Origin: a virus
Direction: 5' to 3' (one strand)
DNA length: 63,477 bases
Virus record (IMG/VR): IMGVR_UViG_3300009528_000014
Coordinates: 1 to 63,477 of that record
Positions 15,879-24,701 of this stretch are shown here, piece after piece (positions within the stretch are counted from its first letter, which is position 1; each line of letters opens with the position of its first letter). Below the pieces are notes generated by a model, which saw only the letters and a program-made list of their open reading frames with translations, was not told where the DNA came from and ran no database searches. The position numbers were made by a program, and so were the translations under genes.

Positions 15879-16462
15879 TGTTCCTCCTTTAGGAATGGAT
15901 TGAAATAACCGGCTAATTTACGATCTGTCCGGGGATAAGGCCGGACCTTAATAAACGCATTATGCTTAATCGCATCCTCGACAGTCTTGGTGTTTTTTCC
16001 TCCGCCACTCGCCCCGATAGATAGCTTATCGTTTATGCAGTACTCCACATGACCCACGATTTCATTCTTTGGACCTCTCCAGTAGCAGACAACACAACCC
16101 TCAGACGGGATAGCCACCCTTTGCTTTTCAAATCTCTTCCATAACTGGTCAGCCGTCAGATCCTCATTCCTTCCGATTACCCCATTCATTCTTAGCTCTT
16201 CCACAATTAGTCCCGAGCAATCAAACAAAGGCCCATCGCCACTCCATCTATAATAGTTCCCCACAAACTTCATAAGGTAAGCCGTTGTGGCCGGGATCCT
16301 TATATCCACCTCGTTCCCGTTTCCATTGAAACTCTGAGCCACATCCATCAGCTCCTTAATCTCGCCCTTGAGGTAGGTAATCAGATCCAGAACCTTACCC
16401 AATGCCTCTGATAACTCATCCCCTATGTGTTTGACTGCTTCCATCCTTTTTTTCTTATCCAT
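15875..16462 (-). CDS. NlpC/P60-family cell-wall peptidase (putative endolysin)
   Basis: 195 residues. A helical N-terminal segment (1-50) precedes the peptidase domain: catalytic Cys in PLFDCSGLIVEEL (about residue 81), catalytic His in IVGHVEYCIND (about 138), and a third polar position in KHNAFIKVRPY. NlpC/P60 enzymes cleave peptide bonds in peptidoglycan stems. No signal peptide, consistent with holin-dependent release. Neighbours are a YiiX-like protein and a holin-like protein. Confidence 0.75.
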   Translation of the reverse strand: MDKKKRMEAVKHIGDELSEALGKVLDLITYLKGEIKELMDVAQSFNGNGNEVDIRIPATTAYLMKFVGNYYRWSGDGPLFDCSGLIVEELRMNGVIGRNEDLTADQLWKRFEKQRVAIPSEGCVVCYWRGPKNEIVGHVEYCINDKLSIGASGGGKNTKTVEDAIKHNAFIKVRPYPRTDRKLAGYFNPFLKEEQ

Positions 16463-16463
16463 T

Positions 16464-18656
16464 TCAACCGTCCTTTCTGAAGGGATTCTCCCAGCATGAA
16501 GTGAGCTTTATCCTATCTATAAACTCCCGGGTCAGCCTCCTGTCCTCTTCTGTCTCATCCGGGTGCTTGGTTATGAAGCTCCCCGCTATCCTGACCCCGA
16601 ACTCCTGGCACCACTCCCCCACGCTCAAACCCTGCTCAACTGTGGTCTTTTTGTTAAATATGTCCAGAATTCTTTGAGAACCGCTCTCAAAGCCTATATA
16701 CAGCGCTCCACAGCCTGATTCTGCCATTATTCTGACCATCTCCCTGTCTAATGAGTCAACCCTCGATTCACAGTTATGAACCAACCCTGACTCTGTTACA
16801 TAGTTATTATTTTTTTCAACTTCAATATTAAAGACAGTCTCATTTAATTCAATCTCCTTGATGCTCCTTAATCTGGGATATAAAATATCATCCTTCAGGA
16901 TTGCCATGCTTTTCTTCCTATTATAAATTGAAATTCTATATATAATACCATTTGAAAATGAATCTTTTCCTTGAAAATTCTGACAAAAAGTAGAAATCTG
17001 CCCCAAGCGAAGAAGTATGGCTTGAACTTGAAGTGCAAGTTTTTTGGATGCTGTCGTGTAAGTCCTTATTATATCGAGATTTATCGAACGTTTTTCCCTA
17101 CAAACACAACCGTCGCCTCGCCACATAGATTCTATAATAATTTTTTGTTTCCACTTCGGTAAATACATAATAGATTGGACAAAATGTTTCTCCTGCGAAT
17201 GGTTATTAATGCAATATCTTTGAATAAAATTTGCCATCTTAACTGAATTTACCCTAACATAACGACTATTTATTCCTTTGTCAATATTTGATTTATTAGA
17301 TGAATTAGCTTGAAATTCTCGTTTTGCCAATTTCATTATTTCTTCTGCGAACTGAATTTCTTTATGATGTAATGAAAAACGCACATGATAATATTTAATT
17401 TCTCCATTTACATTCCTTTTGGTACTTAAATCCCCTTCAGCCATAAAATATCCCAGAAGCTTGCATCTATTCTCATTAAGCTCGGGGATGTCAGTTTCGC
17501 GATTGGAAATAGGTATCATAGTAAAAAACATTTTCTTAGACCATCTGCTTTTCAATTTCATATTCAAGTTAAATTTTTTAAATAATGAAGAAACTTTCAT
17601 AAAACAAGCCGAGGCTGATTCTAAAATCTTATAGCTTGAACCGGATTTTCTATATTTTCTCATGCTTTCTTTTCCTTCAATTATATAATATGGATGGTCT
17701 CCCGTAATCGTTATTGATGGAAGATAAACAAATTTTAGCTTATATACCTTATTTTTGTTTGGTATACGGATTAATTTTGTTACTTGTTTGTACTCAAATA
17801 AATTATCTTTCTCAGAATAAGATAATACCTTGTCACCCATTTTTATTTTCTGAATTTCACAAAATCCATTTTCTGTTCTTATTAGGGTATCTTTTCTCAA
17901 GCAAGCCCATTTAAGCCCTAAATGGCCTATTCCCTCGCTTATACCCAGAACCCTATCCCTATTCAATGTGAAGTTATCCTCCCGGAAGTACACCCCATCT
18001 ATACTGTATTTATTAATAAGACATTCTATATCCTTTATTACTTTATGGGCTGACATGTGGGTATACGTCCTGCCCCATATCTTCTTGACAGAACAGAACG
18101 AGCAGCTGAAGGGGCATCCCCGGGATGTGTTCATATTAAAGACCTTCCCCGGGAACCACGAAACGCTTGTCATATAGGGTTGACTTATGAAGCTCTCGTA
18201 ATCCGGCAGTTCAATAGCATCCAGATCTTTTATGCGCGGGGTCTTGATTATCCGCTCCTTTATCCTACCCTCAACCATGTCGCATATAACATCCTCGCCT
18301 TCCCCCTGGACTATATAATCGACTTCACTGGGTATCATGCCAGGGAAGACTGAGGCGTGAGGACCTCCGACCGCTATTTTAGTCATTCGCCCATTCCTTT
18401 TTCTTTTGGTATACTCAAGCAAATCCATAAACCCCACATAACAGGGAGTGTTCGCGTAAATGCCTATGAAGTCAAAGTCGTTAGGGTCAAAGCTGAAATC
18501 CCTTTTGAGATACTGGTCAATGAAAGTCACCTCATGCCCTGCCTTCTTCAGTATGGTCAGGAGAAAACCGATCCCTAAGGGAAAGCGCTTCTCGGTCAGT
18601 GAGAAGCCCGAGTTATTTACTTTCGGTTCCGGGGACGTCATCATCAAAACTCTCAA
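16464..18656 (-). CDS. B12-binding-type radical SAM protein interrupted by an intein
   Basis: 730 residues including a 377-residue intein (252-628). The exteins total 353 residues: a cobalamin-binding-like domain (1-150, GIGFLLTILKKAGHEVTFID ... VGGPHASVFP ... VQGEGED) and a radical SAM core with the 4Fe-4S motif CPFSCSFC (181-188) and GFESGSQRILD. Such enzymes carry out radical methylations or rearrangements. The protein stops soon after FITKHPDETEEDRRLTREFIDR, earlier than typical 450-550-residue family members, so the C-terminus may be truncated. It belongs to a cluster with glycosyltransferases, a second radical SAM protein and a tandem methyltransferase; glycan or small-molecule modification is likely, substrate unknown. 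Confidence 0.85.
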   Translation of the reverse strand: MRVLMMTSPEPKVNNSGFSLTEKRFPLGIGFLLTILKKAGHEVTFIDQYLKRDFSFDPNDFDFIGIYANTPCYVGFMDLLEYTKRKRNGRMTKIAVGGPHASVFPGMIPSEVDYIVQGEGEDVICDMVEGRIKERIIKTPRIKDLDAIELPDYESFISQPYMTSVSWFPGKVFNMNTSRGCPFSCSFCSVKKIWGRTYTHMSAHKVIKDIECLINKYSIDGVYFREDNFTLNRDRVLGISEGIGHLGLKWACLRKDTLIRTENGFCEIQKIKMGDKVLSYSEKDNLFEYKQVTKLIRIPNKNKVYKLKFVYLPSITITGDHPYYIIEGKESMRKYRKSGSSYKILESASACFMKVSSLFKKFNLNMKLKSRWSKKMFFTMIPISNRETDIPELNENRCKLLGYFMAEGDLSTKRNVNGEIKYYHVRFSLHHKEIQFAEEIMKLAKREFQANSSNKSNIDKGINSRYVRVNSVKMANFIQRYCINNHSQEKHFVQSIMYLPKWKQKIIIESMWRGDGCVCREKRSINLDIIRTYTTASKKLALQVQAILLRLGQISTFCQNFQGKDSFSNGIIYRISIYNRKKSMAILKDDILYPRLRSIKEIELNETVFNIEVEKNNNYVTESGLVHNCESRVDSLDREMVRIMAESGCGALYIGFESGSQRILDIFNKKTTVEQGLSVGEWCQEFGVRIAGSFITKHPDETEEDRRLTREFIDRIKLTSCWENPFRKDG
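16773..17903 (-). other. LAGLIDADG intein in the radical SAM protein
   Basis: 377 residues from Cys (CLRKDTLIRT, block A) to VHN, followed by extein Cys. Block B TGDHPYY is present. Two LAGLIDADG-like motifs are visible: CKLLGYFMAEGDLS and IIIESMWRGDGCV, so it is probably a full-length intein with homing endonuclease. It splits the conserved segment KWA/CESRVD of the radical SAM core. All splicing residues are intact. Confidence 0.92.
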
Positions 18657-18657
18657 T

Positions 18658-19878
18658 TTATTCTCCCTTCTGGAATATCCCTACATAGGTATCAAGCTCG
18701 CCTTTTCTTTCGTAATGTTCGACTTGGTCATGCAGTAACTTCAAGCCCAGTAGCTTTGCACTTTCGTGAAAAAAATCCTGATTGATGGCTATCTTGTGAC
18801 CTTTCCAGATCTGGTCGGGCTTCCTGATCTCCACATTTATAAACAGCTTGCCCCCGGGCTTGAGTATCCTAACCATTTCCTTCATGCACTGATTGGCATC
18901 CCGGGTGTGGTCAAGGACGTTCATGGTACATACGACATCCGCATAATTAGGGGGCAGGGGTATGTTCTCCCCGGGAGCATTAATCGAAATATAGTTTGGA
19001 TTCTCATCTATCCATCCCATCTCGATATATTTGTTGGACAACGAGTCGACCGCAATGCCTATCCTGCAGGTAAGCCCCCTGATTATTCCCCCCAGTGGGC
19101 CTGAGCCGACATCAACAACGATTTTGTCCTTGCAGGAATCCTCCAGTTCCTTCTTTATTTTTTCGTCCTTCGACATCTGGGGAACGCCTATCTGGGGTTT
19201 GCCGATTCTTTTCAGGACTTTCACCCACCAGCCATGCTCGAATTTTTGGCAGTTGTGCCACTCCTCTTCGGAAGTATCCATTATTAGATTGTCATTTTTT
19301 TTTACGCTCAATTTTCTGACAATACAACTGAAAAAGAAAGTGTTTTGCAGATAGTCTGCTCTTACTTTAATATCGCTGGGATCCTCTGTTAATACACAGA
19401 GAGTTTTTGCAAGACCTTCTTTTGAATAACAACAAGGATGCTCATTGCTCTGAAACTGATTTTCGGAATTATTCATGTGCGGGGTTGAGCCCACAAAATA
19501 CCCCCCATCCTTTATTATCCTTCTGACCTCCTTTAAAAAGAGGATTCCCTCATCCTCGTTGATATGCTCCAGCCCTTCAAAGCAGAGTATAACATCAAAG
19601 GTGTTATCTTTGAACGGTAAGCGTTTCCTCATGTCCCCCTCAACTATGTCAAGATTATATTTCTCTTTAGCGTATGTTCTGAGCTCGGCATCCATCTCCA
19701 TGCCTGTGACATTATAAGAAAAGTGTTTGCAGAGCATTATCCCCAGACCACTGCCACAGGGCACGTCCAGAACCGCATTATTTTTGATATAGTCGAAAGC
19801 ATACATATACCGGTTAAGAAAGTTTTTTAATGCTCTCTTGGTATTCTCGTTGTAAACATCCAGGCAGATTGCTTTCAT
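18658..19878 (-). CDS. Tandem SAM-dependent methyltransferase
   Basis: 406 residues with two class I methyltransferase domains. First domain: motif I VLDVPCGSGLGIML (about 39-50) with downstream DVILCFEGLEHINEDEG. Second domain: motif I VVDVGSGPLGG (about 255) with DVVCTMNVLDHTRDANQ and LKPGGKLFINVE. Both nucleotide-binding loops look intact. Two-domain methyltransferases of this kind occur in sugar-decoration clusters. It overlaps the upstream glycosyltransferase by four bases and lies 2 bases from the radical SAM gene. Confidence 0.85.
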   Translation of the reverse strand: MKAICLDVYNENTKRALKNFLNRYMYAFDYIKNNAVLDVPCGSGLGIMLCKHFSYNVTGMEMDAELRTYAKEKYNLDIVEGDMRKRLPFKDNTFDVILCFEGLEHINEDEGILFLKEVRRIIKDGGYFVGSTPHMNNSENQFQSNEHPCCYSKEGLAKTLCVLTEDPSDIKVRADYLQNTFFFSCIVRKLSVKKNDNLIMDTSEEEWHNCQKFEHGWWVKVLKRIGKPQIGVPQMSKDEKIKKELEDSCKDKIVVDVGSGPLGGIIRGLTCRIGIAVDSLSNKYIEMGWIDENPNYISINAPGENIPLPPNYADVVCTMNVLDHTRDANQCMKEMVRILKPGGKLFINVEIRKPDQIWKGHKIAINQDFFHESAKLLGLKLLHDQVEHYERKGELDTYVGIFQKGE

Positions 19879-21287
19879 GGGGAAAATCTCCTTCTTACCT
19901 CATTCTGATGTTCATTCGCAAGTTTTGACCCGAAGCTCGTATTCGACGCATGTTGCCTGTACTTCAGTATGGGCTTATTTATAAACTTAAATTTCTTTCC
20001 GGCTCTATGTGCCCGCAGATACCACTCATAATCAAGGACTCGCTCAACGGAAGGATCGTATTTCCCCACTTCAATGAAACACTGCCGGCTCGTGAGTGAG
20101 CAGTCCTGGGCTATATAATTCCCCTCTTTTATCATAGCATCGAAATCAAACGGCTTGCCGAGCGTCTTGCCTTTTGTGGTTAGATCCTCATCATACACTT
20201 CTACGGTACCGTGGACTATGTCCGAGCCATCAATATTTTCAATCCTCGTCTTGAGTGAGTCAGTATACATCACATCGTCACTTGAAAAGGTGCAAATATA
20301 TTCCCCCTCAGCTTTATCGAGAAGGAAGTTGACGGTCTTTCCGAACCCTTGATGGCTCAGGTCGAAGATTTTTATCCGTCTGCTCTTCCCATATTTTTCC
20401 AGTATCCTGGAGGTTTCATCCGTGCTTCCGTCATTACCGATGAGGAGCTCCCAGTTTTTGAACGACTGTGCTTTTACGCTCCTGATGGCCTCTTCGATAA
20501 ACCCGGACTGATTGTAAGTTGCCATGATTACAGAGATGATGGGCTTAACCTCATAAAGATTTATGAGCATGTCGTTCTTTTTCAAAGACATTCCCCATTT
20601 TTCTTTGAACAACTTATCGCCGTATGAGATGTCAGTATTTTCCCACCCCTTTGCTTTTAGGTGGATTAGCTTCACATCCGCCACGGCAATGTCATATCCT
20701 GCCCTCACAAGCCGGAGGTTATAGTCCACATCCTCACCCCCGTAGGTTGTGAAGTCCTCGTCCAGTTCGCCTATCTCATCGTATACACTCCGCCTGAGCA
20801 TAAGGCAAATCATATTAAGGGGTGTACCTATTTTGATAAAATCAAAGTCCTTAACAAAACTGGACTCTTGCATTTCAGGATTCCCCGAAGCACCATCGTT
20901 TACATAAGGGCTTACGGCGCCGATCCGTTGCTCATCCAGTACCCCCCTCATCTTCTCAAGCCATCCGTCCTCGCAGACAAGTGTGTCATTATTCATAATT
21001 AGCAGGTAATCTCCAGAGGCAGACCTTATGCCCTTGTTTATCGCCTTGGCAAAGTTAAATCTCCCCCCTCCATAATCGATTACGGTACTCCGTTCCGAAA
21101 GCCACTCCCTCGCCTCGGGGATAACCTTATCGGCTATGATGATTAATTCATAATCCTTTGAGTTCCGTTCTATGCTCTCGATGCAGTCTTTTGTGAAATG
21201 AAACTGTGTCTTGAGAGTCCATCTACTGCCGTCATAGACATTCATCTTCCCTGTTTTTATAATGACCGGCATTATAATACTGACCAT
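19875..21287 (-). CDS. Two-domain family 2 glycosyltransferase
   Basis: 470 residues. The N-terminal GT-A-like domain (1-230) has DYLLIMNNDTLV and GEDVDYNLRLVRAGY. The C-terminal GT2 domain (250-470) has SVIMATYNQSGFIEEAIRS, LLIGNDGSTDET, YICTFSSDDVMY and DYEWYLRAHRAGK. DxD-type metal sites are present in both (NND, SSDD). Likely a bifunctional sugar transferase adding two residues. Part of the glycan cluster. Confidence 0.88.
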   Translation of the reverse strand: MVSIIMPVIIKTGKMNVYDGSRWTLKTQFHFTKDCIESIERNSKDYELIIIADKVIPEAREWLSERSTVIDYGGGRFNFAKAINKGIRSASGDYLLIMNNDTLVCEDGWLEKMRGVLDEQRIGAVSPYVNDGASGNPEMQESSFVKDFDFIKIGTPLNMICLMLRRSVYDEIGELDEDFTTYGGEDVDYNLRLVRAGYDIAVADVKLIHLKAKGWENTDISYGDKLFKEKWGMSLKKNDMLINLYEVKPIISVIMATYNQSGFIEEAIRSVKAQSFKNWELLIGNDGSTDETSRILEKYGKSRRIKIFDLSHQGFGKTVNFLLDKAEGEYICTFSSDDVMYTDSLKTRIENIDGSDIVHGTVEVYDEDLTTKGKTLGKPFDFDAMIKEGNYIAQDCSLTSRQCFIEVGKYDPSVERVLDYEWYLRAHRAGKKFKFINKPILKYRQHASNTSFGSKLANEHQNEVRRRFSP

Positions 21288-21298
21288 TCCCTCTCCTG

Positions 21299-22351
21299 TT
21301 ACAGAAAATTTACATGTTCCTTCTTCTGCTTAATGTTCCAGAGAATCACGTTGAACGTATCGCACCTGCAAAGTGACGGGCAGTCCCTGAAGTCGATGGC
21401 CTCGTACACCTTTCTACGTTGACCGGACTCCCATATTTCTTTAAGTGAGTTCTTACTCAGGTCGCCGAGGCAGTACTTCCCCACCCCCCTCATGTGGCAG
21501 CATAGGTACATTTTTCCATCGGCACATATCGTGGTGGCAAAGTGATGCCCGTAACACTTCCCGTAGGGTCTTTTGACTGTATCGTTTTTTATATTATCGT
21601 ATTTATGCTGGGAGTACAGTACCTTAAAGTCCCCCTCGCTGTATTCCTGGCAAAGGCGTTCTATAAACTGAACGGACTCCCCAGTATCGTGCTCAATGTC
21701 CTTAACATCAAATGACGGTAGGTAAGGTCTGAACTGAACATAATCAACCCCGAGGTTCTTACCCATAATCACGAAACGCCGCATGTCCTCAAAGTCAGAT
21801 GGGGTCAGGTACCCGAGCCCCACGGTCGTTCGGAAGCCCGTTAATTTTTTCATCTTTACGAGGTACTTTATATTCTCGACCGTCCTCCTGAAATCCAGCT
21901 CGCCCATCCCGTGGCTCTTGAGATAGCCTTTCGGCGATCCGGCATCGAGGCTGACCCTGACCCACAGGACACTGCCCATTACGGCGACGGCAATCCGTTC
22001 ATTCATAATACTGCCGTTTGTTATCACTCCGACATCAAGCCCCAGAGCACTGGCGTACTCTATAAGCTCCGGGGTGTACTTGCAGCAGAACGACTCCCCG
22101 CCCCCGGTGAAAGTAACTGCCTTCCCACCACAGTCCTTTATCTGTTCAAGGATTGAAATTGTCTGCTCATGCGACAGGGTTACCTTGCTTTTTTCTTTGA
22201 AGCCAAAACACATGGGACACTTGTGATTACAAATATTAGTCATGTCCAGTTCATAAGTGATGGGCTTTGTTATACCATCCCTGACCCATTCGCTTATCCT
22301 GTCGGTATGTGCGAGTATTTTATCCGAGCTGAACTGTTTCACGTGAAACAT
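21299..22351 (-). CDS. Radical SAM protein with SPASM-like C-terminus
   Basis: 350 residues from ATG 22351 (GAGAGGAT upstream). Radical SAM CxxxCxxC motif ICNHKCPMC near residue 45, then VTFTGGGESFCC, ITNGS and VRVSLDAGSP. The C-terminal Cys cluster (YLCCHMRG ... YCLGDL ... DCPSLCRC) suggests an auxiliary Fe-S cluster as in SPASM/Twitch enzymes (peptide or sugar modification). The first codons coincide with a perfect parS palindrome. Lies between glycosyltransferase genes; substrate unknown. Confidence 0.85.
   Translation of the reverse strand: MFHVKQFSSDKILAHTDRISEWVRDGITKPITYELDMTNICNHKCPMCFGFKEKSKVTLSHEQTISILEQIKDCGGKAVTFTGGGESFCCKYTPELIEYASALGLDVGVITNGSIMNERIAVAVMGSVLWVRVSLDAGSPKGYLKSHGMGELDFRRTVENIKYLVKMKKLTGFRTTVGLGYLTPSDFEDMRRFVIMGKNLGVDYVQFRPYLPSFDVKDIEHDTGESVQFIERLCQEYSEGDFKVLYSQHKYDNIKNDTVKRPYGKCYGHHFATTICADGKMYLCCHMRGVGKYCLGDLSKNSLKEIWESGQRRKVYEAIDFRDCPSLCRCDTFNVILWNIKQKKEHVNFL
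22335..22350. promoter_or_regulatory. parS: Canonical parS (ParB-binding) palindrome
   Basis: TGTTTCACGTGAAACA, a perfect 16-bp palindrome identical to the conserved bacterial chromosomal parS sequence bound by ParB/Spo0J. It overlaps the start codon of the radical SAM gene (encoding MFHVKQ). I saw only one copy, and no parA/parB gene was recognised in the window. Confidence 0.75.
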
Positions 22352-22352
22352 A

Positions 22353-23186
22353 TTACATCCTCTCAATTTTCCATTTCTTTTTCAATGCTTCGTCTGACGA
22401 GGTGATGTTTGACATATCGCGCCTTACCCTTCCGTATTCTGTTGTCTGGTCAAACGAGGGAAAATGAAACATAACAGCAAGTGGGCAATACTTAATCCTA
22501 TAACCCTGCTTCCTTGCCGAAAGCATAATATCCCAGTCCTCGTGGTGGTAGAAGTTCGAGTCAAATCCTATATCTTCTAATAGTTTCTTCCTGTAAATCG
22601 TCGCCCCACCAGGAGCGATGTCTATTTTGTCCGGGGACATATATCCCCTTGAGTCCGGGATCTTCAATTTGTCGTTGGAATAGTCTATCCTCAATCTGTT
22701 TTTTATTAAAACAATTTTCCTGCCTCTTGTTATCACATGGTCTTTTTCCATAATCTTGGAAAAGACCACGCCCAGCTTTTCATCTGAACTAATTTCATTA
22801 TAAAGACTCGTAAGGAAGTTTTTCGATACCGTGCAGTCATTGTCAAGAAATAATACATACTCCCCTGCGGAGCTTTCAGTAAGCACGTTCCTTCCCCTCC
22901 CCACGCCTAAATTCGCGGGGCAGAATATAAGGCTGATAATGTCGTTCCCATCCGCCAATTTTATAAGCTCACTCCTTGTCGCCTCATCCGAATTGTTGTC
23001 AAGGACGACTATCTCAAAATCGCAGGGCTTGAAAGCCCGCATTAATGATCGGATACATTTCTTTGTTTCCTCAACCCTGAAAAATGAGAGTATCCCTATC
23101 GAAAGAATGGGATTAAATTTCCTTTTTCTCTTATACCTCTTGCCTATGAGCTCTGTTTTTATAATATATTTCTTTGCCTCAATCAT
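22353..23186 (-). CDS. Family 2 glycosyltransferase
   Basis: 277 residues. SIGILSFFRVEETKKCIRSLM, FEIVVLDNNSDEATRSE, and the metal-binding VLFLDNDCTVSKNF identify a GT-A fold GT2 enzyme, with ATIYRKKLLEDIGF and HHEDWDIMLSARKQGYRI downstream (the ED-type acidic acceptor motif). No membrane segment. Overlaps the upstream glycosyltransferase by four bases. Donor and acceptor unknown. Confidence 0.88.
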   Translation of the reverse strand: MIEAKKYIIKTELIGKRYKRKRKFNPILSIGILSFFRVEETKKCIRSLMRAFKPCDFEIVVLDNNSDEATRSELIKLADGNDIISLIFCPANLGVGRGRNVLTESSAGEYVLFLDNDCTVSKNFLTSLYNEISSDEKLGVVFSKIMEKDHVITRGRKIVLIKNRLRIDYSNDKLKIPDSRGYMSPDKIDIAPGGATIYRKKLLEDIGFDSNFYHHEDWDIMLSARKQGYRIKYCPLAVMFHFPSFDQTTEYGRVRRDMSNITSSDEALKKKWKIERM

Positions 23187-23881
23187 AACCCCAAGTCCTC
23201 AATTATTTTATTGGCGCATTTCTTTTGTGCTTTGAGATTTGCAATGCTAATTTGTTTCTCATGCACCCGCCAGTAATAAAGGATTTCACCGACTGATTTG
23301 ATTTTCCATCCCGCTTTTCTTGCCCTCGCCCATAAGTCAAAGTCTTGGGCGTAGTAACAATTTTCATTATATCCATCGAGCTCCTCTATAACTTCCCATC
23401 GTATCAGTGGGCTCCCGCCTGCGAATACACCCGCAAGTTTTCTATCTGGAATGGACTCGGGATTATTACAGGACTGGCTTATCTCATTCCCTTCTTCATT
23501 TATAAGCATATACCAGCAGCCGACTACTCCGTTAAGATTTACGGACTCAACCATCCTGAGTTGCTTTTCTATCTTGAAAGGATGGGCGATGTCGTCCGCG
23601 TCCTGCCGGATAATATTCTCGCCCTCGCAATGATTGAGCCCGTAGTTCAGAGCCCGCGTGAGCCCGATATTCTTCGTGGTATGGACGAGCTTTATTCTGG
23701 GGTCTTGTTCGCTGTATTTTTTGATTACCTGAACTGAATTGTCCGTCGATTTGTCGTCAACTATCACGAACTCGAAGTCGCCGAAGGACTGGGTTAGAAT
23801 GGACTGGATGGCTATGTCGAGCCAGTAATTCCTGTCCCCGTTGTGAACGCACATGAGAACGCTTATTTTTGGACGTTTCAT
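23183..23881 (-). CDS. Family 2 glycosyltransferase
   Basis: 232 residues. KISVLMCVHNGDRNYWLDIAI, FEFVIVDDKSTDNS, IIRQDADDIAHPFKIEKQ (metal-binding DADD) and AQDFDLWARARKAG give a complete GT2 GT-A domain. First gene of the glycosyltransferase/radical SAM cluster, 17 bases after the small coiled-coil membrane protein gene. Substrate unknown. Confidence 0.88.
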   Translation of the reverse strand: MKRPKISVLMCVHNGDRNYWLDIAIQSILTQSFGDFEFVIVDDKSTDNSVQVIKKYSEQDPRIKLVHTTKNIGLTRALNYGLNHCEGENIIRQDADDIAHPFKIEKQLRMVESVNLNGVVGCWYMLINEEGNEISQSCNNPESIPDRKLAGVFAGGSPLIRWEVIEELDGYNENCYYAQDFDLWARARKAGWKIKSVGEILYYWRVHEKQISIANLKAQKKCANKIIEDLGL

Positions 23882-23898
23882 TTATTCTCTGGGATTTT

Positions 23899-24204
23899 TT
23901 ATCCCAAAAACTCTTTTCTGATTATGATTACTGCTATTCCCAGAATTGCTACTAAAACGAACCAGATGATTTTTCGATTTATACCGCAGAACTCTTTTAA
24001 CCGCTGAACGCAGGCAACCAGTCCGCCTTTCGCACCCGTTCCCTGTAATACTTTTTCGTGGTTAGAAACCGTTTTCCAGTATTGTTTTGAAATTTCGTCG
24101 TGATGTTTTTTAAAATCAGTAAACGATTTATTCTGATGTTCGTTCTCTGATTTTATAAGGTTTTTAATACCAGTAAACGCGTCCTTTAATTCCTTTTCCA
24201 TCAT
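23899..24204 (-). CDS. Coiled-coil protein with C-terminal membrane anchor (XhlA-like layout)
   Basis: 101 residues from ATG 24204 (GAGGAAGAA upstream); a longer frame to 24279 would invade the upstream gene. N-terminal amphipathic helix (KELKDAFTGIKNLIK ... HHDEISKQYW), then one C-terminal transmembrane helix (KIIWFVLVAILGIAVIII). This layout resembles XhlA/hemolysin-type phage lysis accessory proteins, but no specific match is claimed. Confidence 0.55.
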   Translation of the reverse strand: MMEKELKDAFTGIKNLIKSENEHQNKSFTDFKKHHDEISKQYWKTVSNHEKVLQGTGAKGGLVACVQRLKEFCGINRKIIWFVLVAILGIAVIIIRKEFLG

Positions 24205-24701
24205 TTCTTCCTCTTTTTCTTTAAGTAAGCACGCCTTGCAATCCAGGCGGTACCCAATCCTATTAAAATAATGTTCCACGGGAAAGGCACGAACATAATG
24301 ATAGCGATTACTGCTGTTATAAGTAAGAGTACTCCAGGCAGAGCGAATCCACCTTCGCCCATCCCCATTCCTGTGGATTTATCTACTTCGTATCTCGGAT
24401 ATATTATTGTCTTACACTTATTACTTCCTGACTTTATTCTTTTTATCTCTTCAATAAGACTTACCTTTTGATTAAGAAAAGGTTGCCCTATTTCCTCGTT
24501 GGGATTTTTTGCAAGTTCCTTGTTTAACTCGCTTATCTTTTCTGTCCTGCTAAAATCCTTTATTCTGTCTTTGACTTCGTTTATGTATATTTGCGTAGTT
24601 GTTGGCTCTATTAATACAGGTTCAGTTACTGTTCCTGTTGAACTATCTTGTGCTTGAATTGTGCCTGCAAACAATAATATGATTAATATTTTAATTAACA
24701 T
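24201..24701 (-). CDS. Exported protein with signal peptide and two membrane helices
   Basis: 166 residues. Signal peptide MLIKILIILLFAGTIQAQ, a charged helical ectodomain (KDRIKDFSRTEKISELNKEL), then hydrophobic hairpin helices (about 113-137 and 139-157) and a basic C-terminus RRAYLKKKRKK. Likely Sec-inserted in the inner membrane. Adjacent to other signal-peptide proteins. No family recognised. Overlaps its neighbours on both sides. Confidence 0.6.
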   Translation of the reverse strand: MLIKILIILLFAGTIQAQDSSTGTVTEPVLIEPTTTQIYINEVKDRIKDFSRTEKISELNKELAKNPNEEIGQPFLNQKVSLIEEIKRIKSGSNKCKTIIYPRYEVDKSTGMGMGEGGFALPGVLLLITAVIAIIMFVPFPWNIILIGLGTAWIARRAYLKKKRKK

